Source of the DNA: Candidatus Gerdarchaeota archaeon
GTDB lineage: Archaea > Asgardarchaeota > Heimdallarchaeia > JABLTI01
Direction of reading: 5' to 3'
Length of the DNA: 5,065 nt
Assembly: GCA_016840905.1 (NCBI GenBank)
Contig: JAEORM010000055.1
Span: 1-5,065 of the forward strand
The translations under genes were made by a program, and so were the position numbers. Positions 1 through 5,065 of the stretch are shown piece after piece. Under the pieces are notes generated by a model. The model saw nothing but the letters and a program-made list of their open reading frames with translations, ran no database searches and was not told the origin of the DNA. Numbering within the stretch: position 1 is the stretch's first letter; each line of letters opens with the position of its first letter.

Positions 1-1062
1 GTAATTTTGCATGTTGATATGGATCATTTTTTTGCTGCAATAGAAGAAAGAGAACACCCAGAAATTAAAGGTAGGCCTGTTGTTGTAGGTGCAGATCCAA
101 AAGATGGAAACGGAAGAGGTGTTGTTAGCACTAGTAATTATGAAGCACGAAAATATGGTGTGAAATCAGGTATTCCTATAGCCCGAGCATGGAGATTATG
201 TCCAAATGCTGTTTATCTGTCTGTTAACTATTCTTTATACCAACAAGTTTCTAAAGAGATCATAACGATTCTAATCCGTTATGCAGATAAGTTTGAACAG
301 TGGGGTTTAGACGAAGCTTTTTTGGATGTATCTTCAAGAGTCAGTGATTTTGAAGATGCAAAGATGCTTGCTGAAAAAATAAAAAATGAAATTTATGAAA
401 AAGAACAACTCACATGTTCTATAGGTGTTGGATCCAACAAGTTAGTCGCCAAGATTGCTAGCGATTTCAAGAAACCAGATGGTTTAACTGTTGTTAAAAT
501 TAAGGATGCAAAAAGTTTTCTGGCACCTTTAGGGGTACGAAAACTTTTGTGGGTTGGTAAAAAAACTGAGAATCGACTAAATAATCTGGGTATTCTAACA
601 ATAGGGGATTTAGCGAATTATTCTCCTTCAATTTTAACAGAAAAATTTGGAACTAATGGGGTTCAACTTTATTTAATGGCGCAAGGAATTGATGACAGTG
701 AATTTCAAGAGCATTGGGAAAGAAAGTCTTTGAGTCGCGAGATAACTTTTGAAGAAGACATATCTGATTCTACGCTAATATTTGAATCATTGGATGCTCT
801 TTGTGATGATTTGTATCAGGAAATAAAGGCTACAAGATTGACTTTCAAGACAATAACTGTGAAATTACGTTACGAAAATTTTGAAACCCATACTCACTGC
901 AAAACTCTTCAATTTTATACTGATCGTCTTAAGGACATTAAGAAAAACGCTAGGAACCTTGTACTAGACTACTTAAAACCTAAACGAAAAACTCGTTTAG
1001 TAGGAGTAAAACTCTCAAATCTTTTTTCAATAGGAAGTCAAACAAGATTAATTGGCTATTGA
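1..1062 (+). CDS. dinB: Y-family translesion DNA polymerase (DNA polymerase IV, DinB/Dpo4-like), 5'-truncated
   Basis: Error-prone polymerase that copies past damaged template bases in the cytoplasm. Residues are numbered from the TTG at position 7. The palm opens with HVDMDHFFA (2-10): D4 is the first metal ligand and F9 is the steric gate that excludes ribonucleotides. LDEAFLD (101-107) supplies the other catalytic acids, D102 and E103. SNYEARKYGVKSGIP (43-57) and the NKLVAKIASDFKKPDG stretch (144-159) are family hallmarks. A helix-hairpin-helix thumb lies near 176-205, and the little-finger domain runs from about 236 to 344. The reading frame is open to base 1 (Val-Ile-Leu-His-Val-Asp), matching the first beta strand of DinB proteins. 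The real start is therefore probably a few codons outside the window, not the TTG at 7. At least 353 residues is normal family length. The C-terminal QTRLIGY resembles a shortened PCNA-binding box. The stop is TGA. Family assignment is secure; Dpo4 versus Pol IV naming is convention. Confidence 0.96.
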   Translation, partial: VILHVDMDHFFAAIEEREHPEIKGRPVVVGADPKDGNGRGVVSTSNYEARKYGVKSGIPIARAWRLCPNAVYLSVNYSLYQQVSKEIITILIRYADKFEQWGLDEAFLDVSSRVSDFEDAKMLAEKIKNEIYEKEQLTCSIGVGSNKLVAKIASDFKKPDGLTVVKIKDAKSFLAPLGVRKLLWVGKKTENRLNNLGILTIGDLANYSPSILTEKFGTNGVQLYLMAQGIDDSEFQEHWERKSLSREITFEEDISDSTLIFESLDALCDDLYQEIKATRLTFKTITVKLRYENFETHTHCKTLQFYTDRLKDIKKNARNLVLDYLKPKRKTRLVGVKLSNLFSIGSQTRLIGY

Positions 1063-1164
1063 TTTTCAGTGACAATATTTGCATTTTATCCACTGTAATG
1101 GAAAACCTTATTGTTTAATACTTAATATGTTCAAAGTCAAGAAATAATCATAAGGAGAAGAACG
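1063..1164 (+). promoter_or_regulatory. Intergenic gap with candidate mch promoter
   Basis: This 102-bp AT-rich gap separates the polymerase stop from the mch start. TTTAATA at 1114-1120 is a plausible archaeal TATA-like element. A transcript starting about 25-28 nt downstream would begin near 1140-1146, just before the Shine-Dalgarno sequence. The BRE is not clear. An in-frame TAA at 1123-1125 shows that mch does not extend upstream through this region. The TATA call is weak because the whole gap is AT-rich. Confidence 0.35.
1153..1157 (+). promoter_or_regulatory. Shine-Dalgarno sequence deciding the TTG start of mch
   Basis: AGGAG lies 7 nt upstream of the TTG at 1165. Between the in-frame TAA at 1123-1125 and that TTG there is no in-frame ATG, GTG or TTG, so this site fixes the start. 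Confidence 0.8.
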
Positions 1165-2157
1165 TTGTCAACCCTTGAGATTAACCTAAACCTTTCAGCT
1201 CTTTCATTGATTAACAGGCTTTCTAATGAACAAGAAAAGTATGGTGTAATTTTTGAGAAAACATCTTCTGGTGCTACTCTTATAGATGCTGGTATTCGAG
1301 CCAGAGGTGGTTTTTTAGCTGGTAAATTAGTTACAGAAATTTGTTTAGGTGGTTATGGACAGGTAGAGATTTTGCCGATGCAATATGGTGATATTGCTTT
1401 TTCGTCTATTTATGTTCAGACAGATTATCCTGCTTTAGCAACTTTGGCTTCTCAGTTTGCGGGTTGGCGAATCAAAATAGGTGAATATTCTGCTATAGGG
1501 TCTGGTCCCGCTAGGGCTATTGCTCTTAAACCTAAGAAATTGTATCGGAAACTAGAGTATCAAGAGAATCCAGATTCTGCGGTACTTGTGCTTGAAACTG
1601 ATAAAAATCCTCCTGAAGAAGTTATTCAAAAAATTTCTGAAGAATGTAATGTTTCTGCTGACCATTTGTTTTTGGTTTTAGTTCCTACGTCATCTTTGGC
1701 TGGTGCAACTCAAGTTTCAGGGCGGATTGTTGAAACGGGTTTACACAAATTGGAAACGTTAGGTCTTGACCCTAAAGTTGTTAAATATGCTTGGGGTTAT
1801 GCACCAATTATTCCTTTGCATCCAAAGTTTGACGAAGCAATGGGTAGAACCAATGATGCTATTCTATATGGTGGAACATCTTACTATATTGTAGATTATG
1901 AAAGCGACGAAGACCTATCAGAAATAGTCAAATTAGCTCCATCATCTTCATCAAGGATGATCCAAGAAGCAAAAAAGCTTGCTAAGAAAAGCCCTCGATT
2001 CTTAGAAATATTTAAAGAAGCAGGATTTGACTTTTATGAAATAGACCCTAACATTTTTGCTCCTGCTATAGTAGCAATAAATAATTTAAGAACAGGAAAC
2101 ATCTTCAAAGCTGGCAGTTTAGACATCGATGTTCTAAAAAGCTCTTTTGGTCTTTAG
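1165..2157 (+). CDS. mch: Methenyltetrahydromethanopterin cyclohydrolase (EC 3.5.4.27)
   Basis: Interconverts N5,N10-methenyl-H4MPT and N5-formyl-H4MPT in the cytoplasm. This is a step of the archaeal C1 (methyl-branch Wood-Ljungdahl or methanogenesis) pathway. The 330-residue product resembles archaeal Mch, as I recall it, along its whole length; family members are about 316-325 residues. Visible signatures are TLIDAGIRARGGFLAGK (38-54), TDYPALATLASQFAGW (86-101), GSGPARA (112-118), QVSGRIVETGLHKL (183-196), EAMGRTNDAILYGGT (224-238), YEIDPNIFAPA (291-301) and the C-terminal IDVLKSSFGL. R187 and E190 have the three-residue spacing of the Arg/Glu pair reported as catalytic in Archaeoglobus Mch. 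The TTG start is chosen because AGGAG precedes it by 7 nt and no other in-frame start lies before the upstream stop. The enzyme shows H4MPT use but does not separate methanogens from acetogenic or heterotrophic archaea. No other C1 gene is visible. The stop is TAG. Confidence 0.97.
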   Translation: MSTLEINLNLSALSLINRLSNEQEKYGVIFEKTSSGATLIDAGIRARGGFLAGKLVTEICLGGYGQVEILPMQYGDIAFSSIYVQTDYPALATLASQFAGWRIKIGEYSAIGSGPARAIALKPKKLYRKLEYQENPDSAVLVLETDKNPPEEVIQKISEECNVSADHLFLVLVPTSSLAGATQVSGRIVETGLHKLETLGLDPKVVKYAWGYAPIIPLHPKFDEAMGRTNDAILYGGTSYYIVDYESDEDLSEIVKLAPSSSSRMIQEAKKLAKKSPRFLEIFKEAGFDFYEIDPNIFAPAIVAINNLRTGNIFKAGSLDIDVLKSSFGL

Positions 2158-2180
2158 TTTTATTCTTTAACTTAATTTAA
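2150..2180 (+). terminator. T-rich candidate terminator after mch
   Basis: The last codons of mch and the bases just after its stop are rich in short T runs (TTTAGTTTTATTCTTTAAC) with no GC hairpin. Archaeal RNA polymerase often terminates at such U-rich stretches. The call is weak because the surrounding DNA is also AT-rich. Confidence 0.35.
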
Positions 2181-2259
2181 TAACTAAAAGAAATAACATT
2201 TTTGTCAATACTAATATAGTATTATTATTTATATCATGAGATTTTCTACTAGCAAAACA

Positions 2260-2295
2260 ATATATATCGTTATATATCTAGTTTAAAAATTAAAC
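2260..2295. repeat. Two short AT-only inverted repeats
   Basis: ATATATA and TATATAT (2260-2266 and 2271-2277) flank TCGT. Immediately after, GTTTAA and TTAAAC (2281-2286 and 2290-2295) flank AAA. Both are perfect but made largely of A and T in a region of very low GC, so chance is a serious alternative. They lie in the 211-bp gap between mch and the secreted-protein gene, in which I see no coding sequence. Confidence 0.4.
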
Positions 2296-2312
2296 AATCA
2301 GCAAATTAGAAG

Positions 2313-2335
2313 ACTTTATAACAATGTTATAAAGT
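2313..2335. promoter_or_regulatory. Perfect 10-bp inverted repeat, candidate operator over the promoter
   Basis: The arms ACTTTATAAC (2313-2322) and GTTATAAAGT (2326-2335) are exact reverse complements around an AAT spacer. The centre is about 45 bp before the ATG at 2369. Each arm contains TTATAA (2316-2321 and 2327-2332), one DNA turn apart, and a third TTATAA follows at 2342-2347. Any of these could be the TATA box. A dimeric repressor bound here would therefore compete with TBP. An RNA hairpin in a 5' leader is the alternative. Confidence 0.5.
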
Positions 2336-2352
2336 TAATTCTTATAATAAGC

Positions 2353-2357
2353 AGAGG
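2353..2357 (+). promoter_or_regulatory. Weak ribosome binding site for the secreted protein
   Basis: AGAGG sits 11 nt before the ATG at 2369, a slightly long spacing. The start is supported mainly by the signal peptide that begins exactly at this ATG. Confidence 0.5.
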
Positions 2358-2368
2358 AAAAACGAATA

Positions 2369-3799
2369 ATGAAAAATAGAAAACTTAAAATTAAAAATCT
2401 AGCGATATTTCTAACAACAATTCTAGCATTGAGCTTCTTTAGTTCAAGTATATTTATTGTCCAAGCTGAAGATCCAACGATTGGTAAATTTCTAACAATC
2501 AATTTTGTAGGAGATGGCGTAGAAAATTCAGATTGTAACGTTACAGCTACCAAGCTATCATCGGAACAAATTTTTGAGTTTTGTGCTAATCCAGAGAATG
2601 GTGTTAATGAACATAGAATGGCTGCTGGCACAGTTTTATTGACACCAATACCAGCTGAAGGCTGGGTATTCATTGGCTTTGGTGATCTTCTTTTAAATCA
2701 AGATAAAACTGCATATTATAAAACCGAAAAATATGGTGAAGTGACTGCAGAATTTACCAGGATTGAAACTTACACGATAACTGCTACAGCTGGTGATGGA
2801 GGATCTATTAGTCCAGCAGGTATCACAACAGTTGATTATGATACCGACATTACGTTCAGCATTATTAATGATCTTGGCTATGACATCGTTGATGTTATTG
2901 TTGACGGTGCTATTCATTTAGGGTCGATATCATCTTATACATTCTATAATGTTCAATCAGAGCATACTATTGAGGCGTTATTCGCGATTAAAACTTACAC
3001 GATAACTGCTACAGCTGGTGATGGAGGATCTATTAGTCCAGCAGGTATCACAACAGTTGATTATGGAACCGATTTAACTATTATGTTCAATCCTGATGCT
3101 GGATATCACGTGTCAGCCGTTATTGTAAATAATAAATATGTTGATCTGATAGCAACGAAATACACTACACAATATACTTTCGAAGATATTGATAGCAGTC
3201 AATCTATTCATGTAGTCTTTTCTCTTGATGGGTTAGCTACTATCGAAGCTGGTGATAATGTTATTGCATTTCTAAGTGAAGGTGCTAGTTTGAATTTTCC
3301 AACAGTTGGAGATGGTTTTGCTTACGGTGAGCAGTTATTTGCACTACAAGAAGGAGATATTGTTGTGTGGATTATTGAAGTGAATGCTGATTTAATTTTG
3401 AACGGTGAAACGGTAGAAATCGCTCTAAAATATGACCCTTTACTTTTACCTGAAGGTGCTGAACCACAATATTGGTTGTTATATACATGTGTTAACGACA
3501 CATATGAAGCTCTAGTACGGCGAGATTTTAACAATGATGGAATAGTCAGCGGCGAAGACGTTAAGATCATTAGTAATATAGTAAAGCACGAAAAGTTTAG
3601 ACCTGATAACATTTATCCTTATGATTTAAATGGTGATGGTGTTATCGATGAAGATGATATTCACGAAGTAAATAGCTACAATAATATGGCATATTACTTT
3701 TCCGAAGATGATTGGGAACCACTTACAACTGAAGTTGATGAAATTAATGGCATAATTTACGGATGGACACCTCACTTCTCGATTTTTAGATGTCGCTAA
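2369..3799 (+). CDS. Secreted modular protein with InlB-B-like repeats and a dockerin
   Basis: The exact role is unknown. It is predicted to be exported and to work outside the cell in binding or assembly. Residues 1-33 form a Sec signal peptide: basic MKNRKLKIK, a hydrophobic core at 11-31, and VQA before E34. Domain 1 (about 41-130) is a divergent InlB-B-like repeat with GTVLLTPIPAEGWVF at 87-101. Domains 2 (133-206) and 3 (208-285) match my recollection of Flg_new_2/divergent InlB-B repeats (YTITATAGDGGSISPAG) and share 24 identical residues. Residues 286-375 look like an all-beta region. Two EF-hand-like calcium loops follow, DFNNDGIVSGED (386-397) and DLNGDGVIDEDD (419-430), together a type I dockerin. 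The C terminus WEPLTTEVDEINGIIYGWTP (449-468) is again beta-rich. There is no C-terminal membrane helix, so attachment would be through dockerin-cohesin contact or another surface partner. Possible N-glycosylation sequons are N57-V-T and N376-D-T. No catalytic domain and no cohesin gene are visible nearby. Confidence 0.9.
   Translation: MKNRKLKIKNLAIFLTTILALSFFSSSIFIVQAEDPTIGKFLTINFVGDGVENSDCNVTATKLSSEQIFEFCANPENGVNEHRMAAGTVLLTPIPAEGWVFIGFGDLLLNQDKTAYYKTEKYGEVTAEFTRIETYTITATAGDGGSISPAGITTVDYDTDITFSIINDLGYDIVDVIVDGAIHLGSISSYTFYNVQSEHTIEALFAIKTYTITATAGDGGSISPAGITTVDYGTDLTIMFNPDAGYHVSAVIVNNKYVDLIATKYTTQYTFEDIDSSQSIHVVFSLDGLATIEAGDNVIAFLSEGASLNFPTVGDGFAYGEQLFALQEGDIVVWIIEVNADLILNGETVEIALKYDPLLLPEGAEPQYWLLYTCVNDTYEALVRRDFNNDGIVSGEDVKIISNIVKHEKFRPDNIYPYDLNGDGVIDEDDIHEVNSYNNMAYYFSEDDWEPLTTEVDEINGIIYGWTPHFSIFRCR
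2766..2840 (+). repeat. 75-bp exact direct repeat, copy 1
   Basis: These bases are identical to 2991-3065, with copy starts 225 bp (75 codons) apart. They encode residues 134-157, the N-terminal part of the second InlB-B-like domain. Identity extends to all third codon positions. It ends sharply on the right; on the left, 2761-2764 also match beyond a single mismatch at 2765. Confidence 0.98.
2991..3065 (+). repeat. 75-bp exact direct repeat, copy 2
   Basis: Second copy of the repeat at 2766-2840, encoding residues 209-232 of the same protein. The downstream halves of the two domains have diverged strongly, and the second is about four residues longer. The identity is therefore confined to the first third of the domain. 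Confidence 0.98.
3518..3676 (+). other. Dockerin-like calcium-binding segment
   Basis: Residues 384-436 of the secreted protein carry two DxNxDG loops 33 residues apart, each followed by a helix-like stretch (VKIISNIV and IHEVNSYNN). Dockerins bind cohesin modules with calcium-dependent folding and mediate extracellular complex assembly. Ligand-type residues are all present: D386, N388, D390 and D397, then D419, N421, D423 and D430. The predicted partner cohesin is not in this window. Confidence 0.8.
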
Positions 3800-3817
3800 T
3801 AATCTAAACCATAAACC

Positions 3818-3852
3818 TATCCTCTTCTTCCTTTTTTTGTTCAATGTTTTTA
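3818..3852 (+). terminator. Pyrimidine/T-rich candidate terminator after the secreted-protein gene
   Basis: A CT-rich tract about 20-30 bp after the TAA leads into seven Ts (3832-3838) and then a second run of five Ts (3847-3851). There is no GC hairpin. This is the form expected of an archaeal U-tract terminator and is the clearest terminator candidate here. Confidence 0.55.
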
Positions 3853-3860
3853 TTAATGAA

Positions 3861-3891
3861 TATACTTTAGTAATTCTAATTTGAAAGTATA
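3861..3891. promoter_or_regulatory. 8-bp inverted repeat in the promoter region of the last gene
   Basis: TATACTTT (3861-3868) and AAAGTATA (3884-3891) are perfect reverse complements separated by 15 bp. The second arm runs into GTATAAGG, a possible TATA element that would place a transcript start near 3915. A smaller TCTAG-TT-CTAGA palindrome follows at 3912-3923. The remaining 3800-3947 gap shows no coding sequence. The role is inferred and chance is possible in AT-rich DNA. Confidence 0.35.
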
Positions 3892-3947
3892 AGGTGAAAT
3901 TATCTAAAAGATCTAGTTCTAGAAATGAAGAGTAATGGGGATTATTG

Positions 3948-5065
3948 ATGGGTAGCTGGGACCTTGATTCTATACTTAGGAAAGCAAAAGAACAGGAAGA
4001 AAGATACGGATGGCTTTATGCTGCTTGGTCCTATGAACATGCCTTACGATCAAATCCAGAAGATAATTTTTTTAATGCCGAAACTTTTCAACAAATAGGT
4101 TTTTGCTATAAATTAGCTGCACGTCAATCAGAAAATCAAGATGAATTTAAAAAATTACAATTATTAGCCGTGCAATCCTACGAAGAAGGCGCAAATTATT
4201 TTAAAAAAATTGAAAATAATAAAAACAAGGGCAAAAGTGATTACTGTTTTGCGTTATCAAACTTTCTCAAATATAGGTTAGATACATCATATGAAAATAA
4301 AACAAAATCGCTTGAAGATTGTCATTCATTTGGAAAGAATGCGTTAGAAAAATTTCAAAAAAATCAATACAAATTATTTATCGGAATGACTCTTAATTTA
4401 TTAGTTGAATGTATTTGGGAACAATTGAGAATCGCCCCAACAGAGAAAGACAAACATGCTTTAAGTCAAGAAGCACTTCAGTATTGTAACGAATCAATCT
4501 CAATTCTATCAAAAGTTGGAGATCCGCATGAATTACTTGATGCTTTTTATCTATCGAGTCTTCACCATTGGTATGCAGCAAATATTAGCGATAGAGAAGA
4601 AGCTTGTAATACATTAGCTCAAATAAGTTTAGAATATGCTGAAAAGGCATTAAATATTTCTAATGAACTTGAGAATCCATATTCTAAAGCTAACGCCCTT
4701 TTTGCTGCAACTTTAAGTCATTTGTTCTTCACTGATAAAACAAAAACAACATTAAGTTATGCTGAAAAAATGTTTGAACAAGGAACAATTGTTCGAGATA
4801 ATTACATAAAAGGAGTTTCATCTTATCTTTTGGCGCTAGCTACCGATGATTTAGTACCAATCGAGTCTAATCCAGATGAAAAGAAAAAGCTTTGTGAAAC
4901 AATAATTGACTATGCTGAACAAGGAATTAAATGTCTACAAAAAGGTAACCGAGACGAATATCTATCAGATATTTACATGGTATATACCCAAAGTTTTTCA
5001 ACCTTATCAAAGGAGTTTGCGGCAAATCCAATAGAAAAACTTGAATTCTCTAAGAATGCAGTTGA
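3948..5065 (+). CDS. Large alpha-helical, TPR-like repeat protein, N-terminal part (3' end outside window)
   Basis: I do not recognise a named family. The frame stays open for 372 codons to the edge without a stop, so the total length is unknown. The start is bounded by an in-frame TAA at 3933-3935; ATG at 3948 follows GGGG (3937-3940) by 7 nt, and TTG at 3945 is the only other candidate. The product has no signal peptide or membrane helix in the visible part and looks cytoplasmic. It is almost entirely helical and rich in Ala, Leu, Glu, Lys and Tyr. Repeated helix-pair-like units include WSYEHALRSNPED (27-39), AVQSYEEGANYFKKI (74-88), YCNESISILSKVGDP (179-193), YAEKALNISNELENP (230-244), YAEKMFEQG (271-279) and YAEQGIKCLQKGN (322-334). 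The last four are spaced 41-51 residues apart, like irregular tetratricopeptide repeats. Such arrays bind proteins and often precede kinase, cyclase, ATPase or membrane domains; which of these follows cannot be seen. Confidence 0.85.
   Translation, partial: MGSWDLDSILRKAKEQEERYGWLYAAWSYEHALRSNPEDNFFNAETFQQIGFCYKLAARQSENQDEFKKLQLLAVQSYEEGANYFKKIENNKNKGKSDYCFALSNFLKYRLDTSYENKTKSLEDCHSFGKNALEKFQKNQYKLFIGMTLNLLVECIWEQLRIAPTEKDKHALSQEALQYCNESISILSKVGDPHELLDAFYLSSLHHWYAANISDREEACNTLAQISLEYAEKALNISNELENPYSKANALFAATLSHLFFTDKTKTTLSYAEKMFEQGTIVRDNYIKGVSSYLLALATDDLVPIESNPDEKKKLCETIIDYAEQGIKCLQKGNRDEYLSDIYMVYTQSFSTLSKEFAANPIEKLEFSKNAV

Noticed and set aside
7..9. TTG at position 7 as the start of the polymerase
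   Set aside because: The preceding codons (Val-Ile) continue the conserved first beta strand and no stop precedes them in the window, so the true start is most likely outside.
1063..1105. Stem-loop after the polymerase gene (CAGTG at 1067-1071 with CACTG at 1091-1095)
   Set aside because: The arms are only 5 bp with a 19-nt loop and flanking pairing needs gaps; this is within chance for the region.
1..1164. Polymerase and mch as one operon with linked function
   Set aside because: The 102-bp gap holds a possible promoter, and no functional link between translesion synthesis and C1 metabolism is known to me.
2335..2673. Minus-strand ORF of 112 codons
   Set aside because: It lies antisense over the signal peptide and first domain of the secreted-protein gene, has no recognisable domain, and would start inside that gene without supporting signals.
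2766..3065. CRISPR-like or mobile repeat
   Set aside because: There are only two copies, in frame, inside one coding sequence and encoding domain residues; there is no spacer structure, terminal inverted repeat or target duplication.
2693..3844. Three further minus-strand ORFs (74, 96 and 72 codons)
   Set aside because: All are antisense to the secreted-protein gene and low in complexity; they follow from the codon pattern of the real gene.
4393..4581. Minus-strand ORF of 62 codons
   Set aside because: It is antisense to the long open frame of the helical-repeat gene and has no independent support.
1..5065. tRNA, rRNA, insertion sequence or defence cassette
   Set aside because: On reading both strands I saw no cloverleaf, rRNA core, transposase motif or recognised defence domain.

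Overview
This is a low-GC archaeal chromosome fragment with four protein genes, all on the + strand and separated by AT-rich gaps. The archaeal assignment rests on the second gene, a full-length methenyl-tetrahydromethanopterin cyclohydrolase (Mch) of the archaeal type. The Dpo4/DinB-like Y-family polymerase, the Shine-Dalgarno-led TTG start and the T-rich 3' ends without hairpins fit that. A secreted protein combining Flg_new_2/InlB-B-like repeats with a dockerin is a style I associate with Bathyarchaeia and some methanogens. A Bathyarchaeia-type organism is therefore my best guess, but the lineage is inferred and not proved.

Layout: (1) 1-1062, Y-family DNA polymerase, missing only its first few codons at the left edge. 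(2) 1165-2157, mch, complete, with a TTG start. (3) 2158-2368, a very AT-rich intergenic region with several palindromes, including a perfect 10-bp inverted repeat just upstream of gene 3. (4) 2369-3799, a secreted modular protein: signal peptide, three InlB-B-like domains, and a dockerin that appears to be inserted inside a C-terminal beta domain. (5) 3800-3947, an intergenic region with a T-rich terminator and an 8-bp inverted repeat. (6) 3948-5065, the start of a large alpha-helical TPR-like protein that is open at the right edge; 372 codons are visible.

The genes do not form an obvious pathway. The polymerase serves DNA damage tolerance, Mch serves C1 metabolism, and the third protein is exported. 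The fourth is probably a cytoplasmic scaffold or the N-terminal part of a signalling protein. The gaps of 102, 211 and 148 bp, each with candidate promoter or terminator sequence, suggest separate transcription units.

I found no RNA genes, insertion sequences or CRISPR arrays. The features most worth following up are the nested dockerin, the exact 75-bp internal repeat, the promoter palindrome and the truncated helical-repeat gene. I cannot claim a new defence or mobile system from this window.
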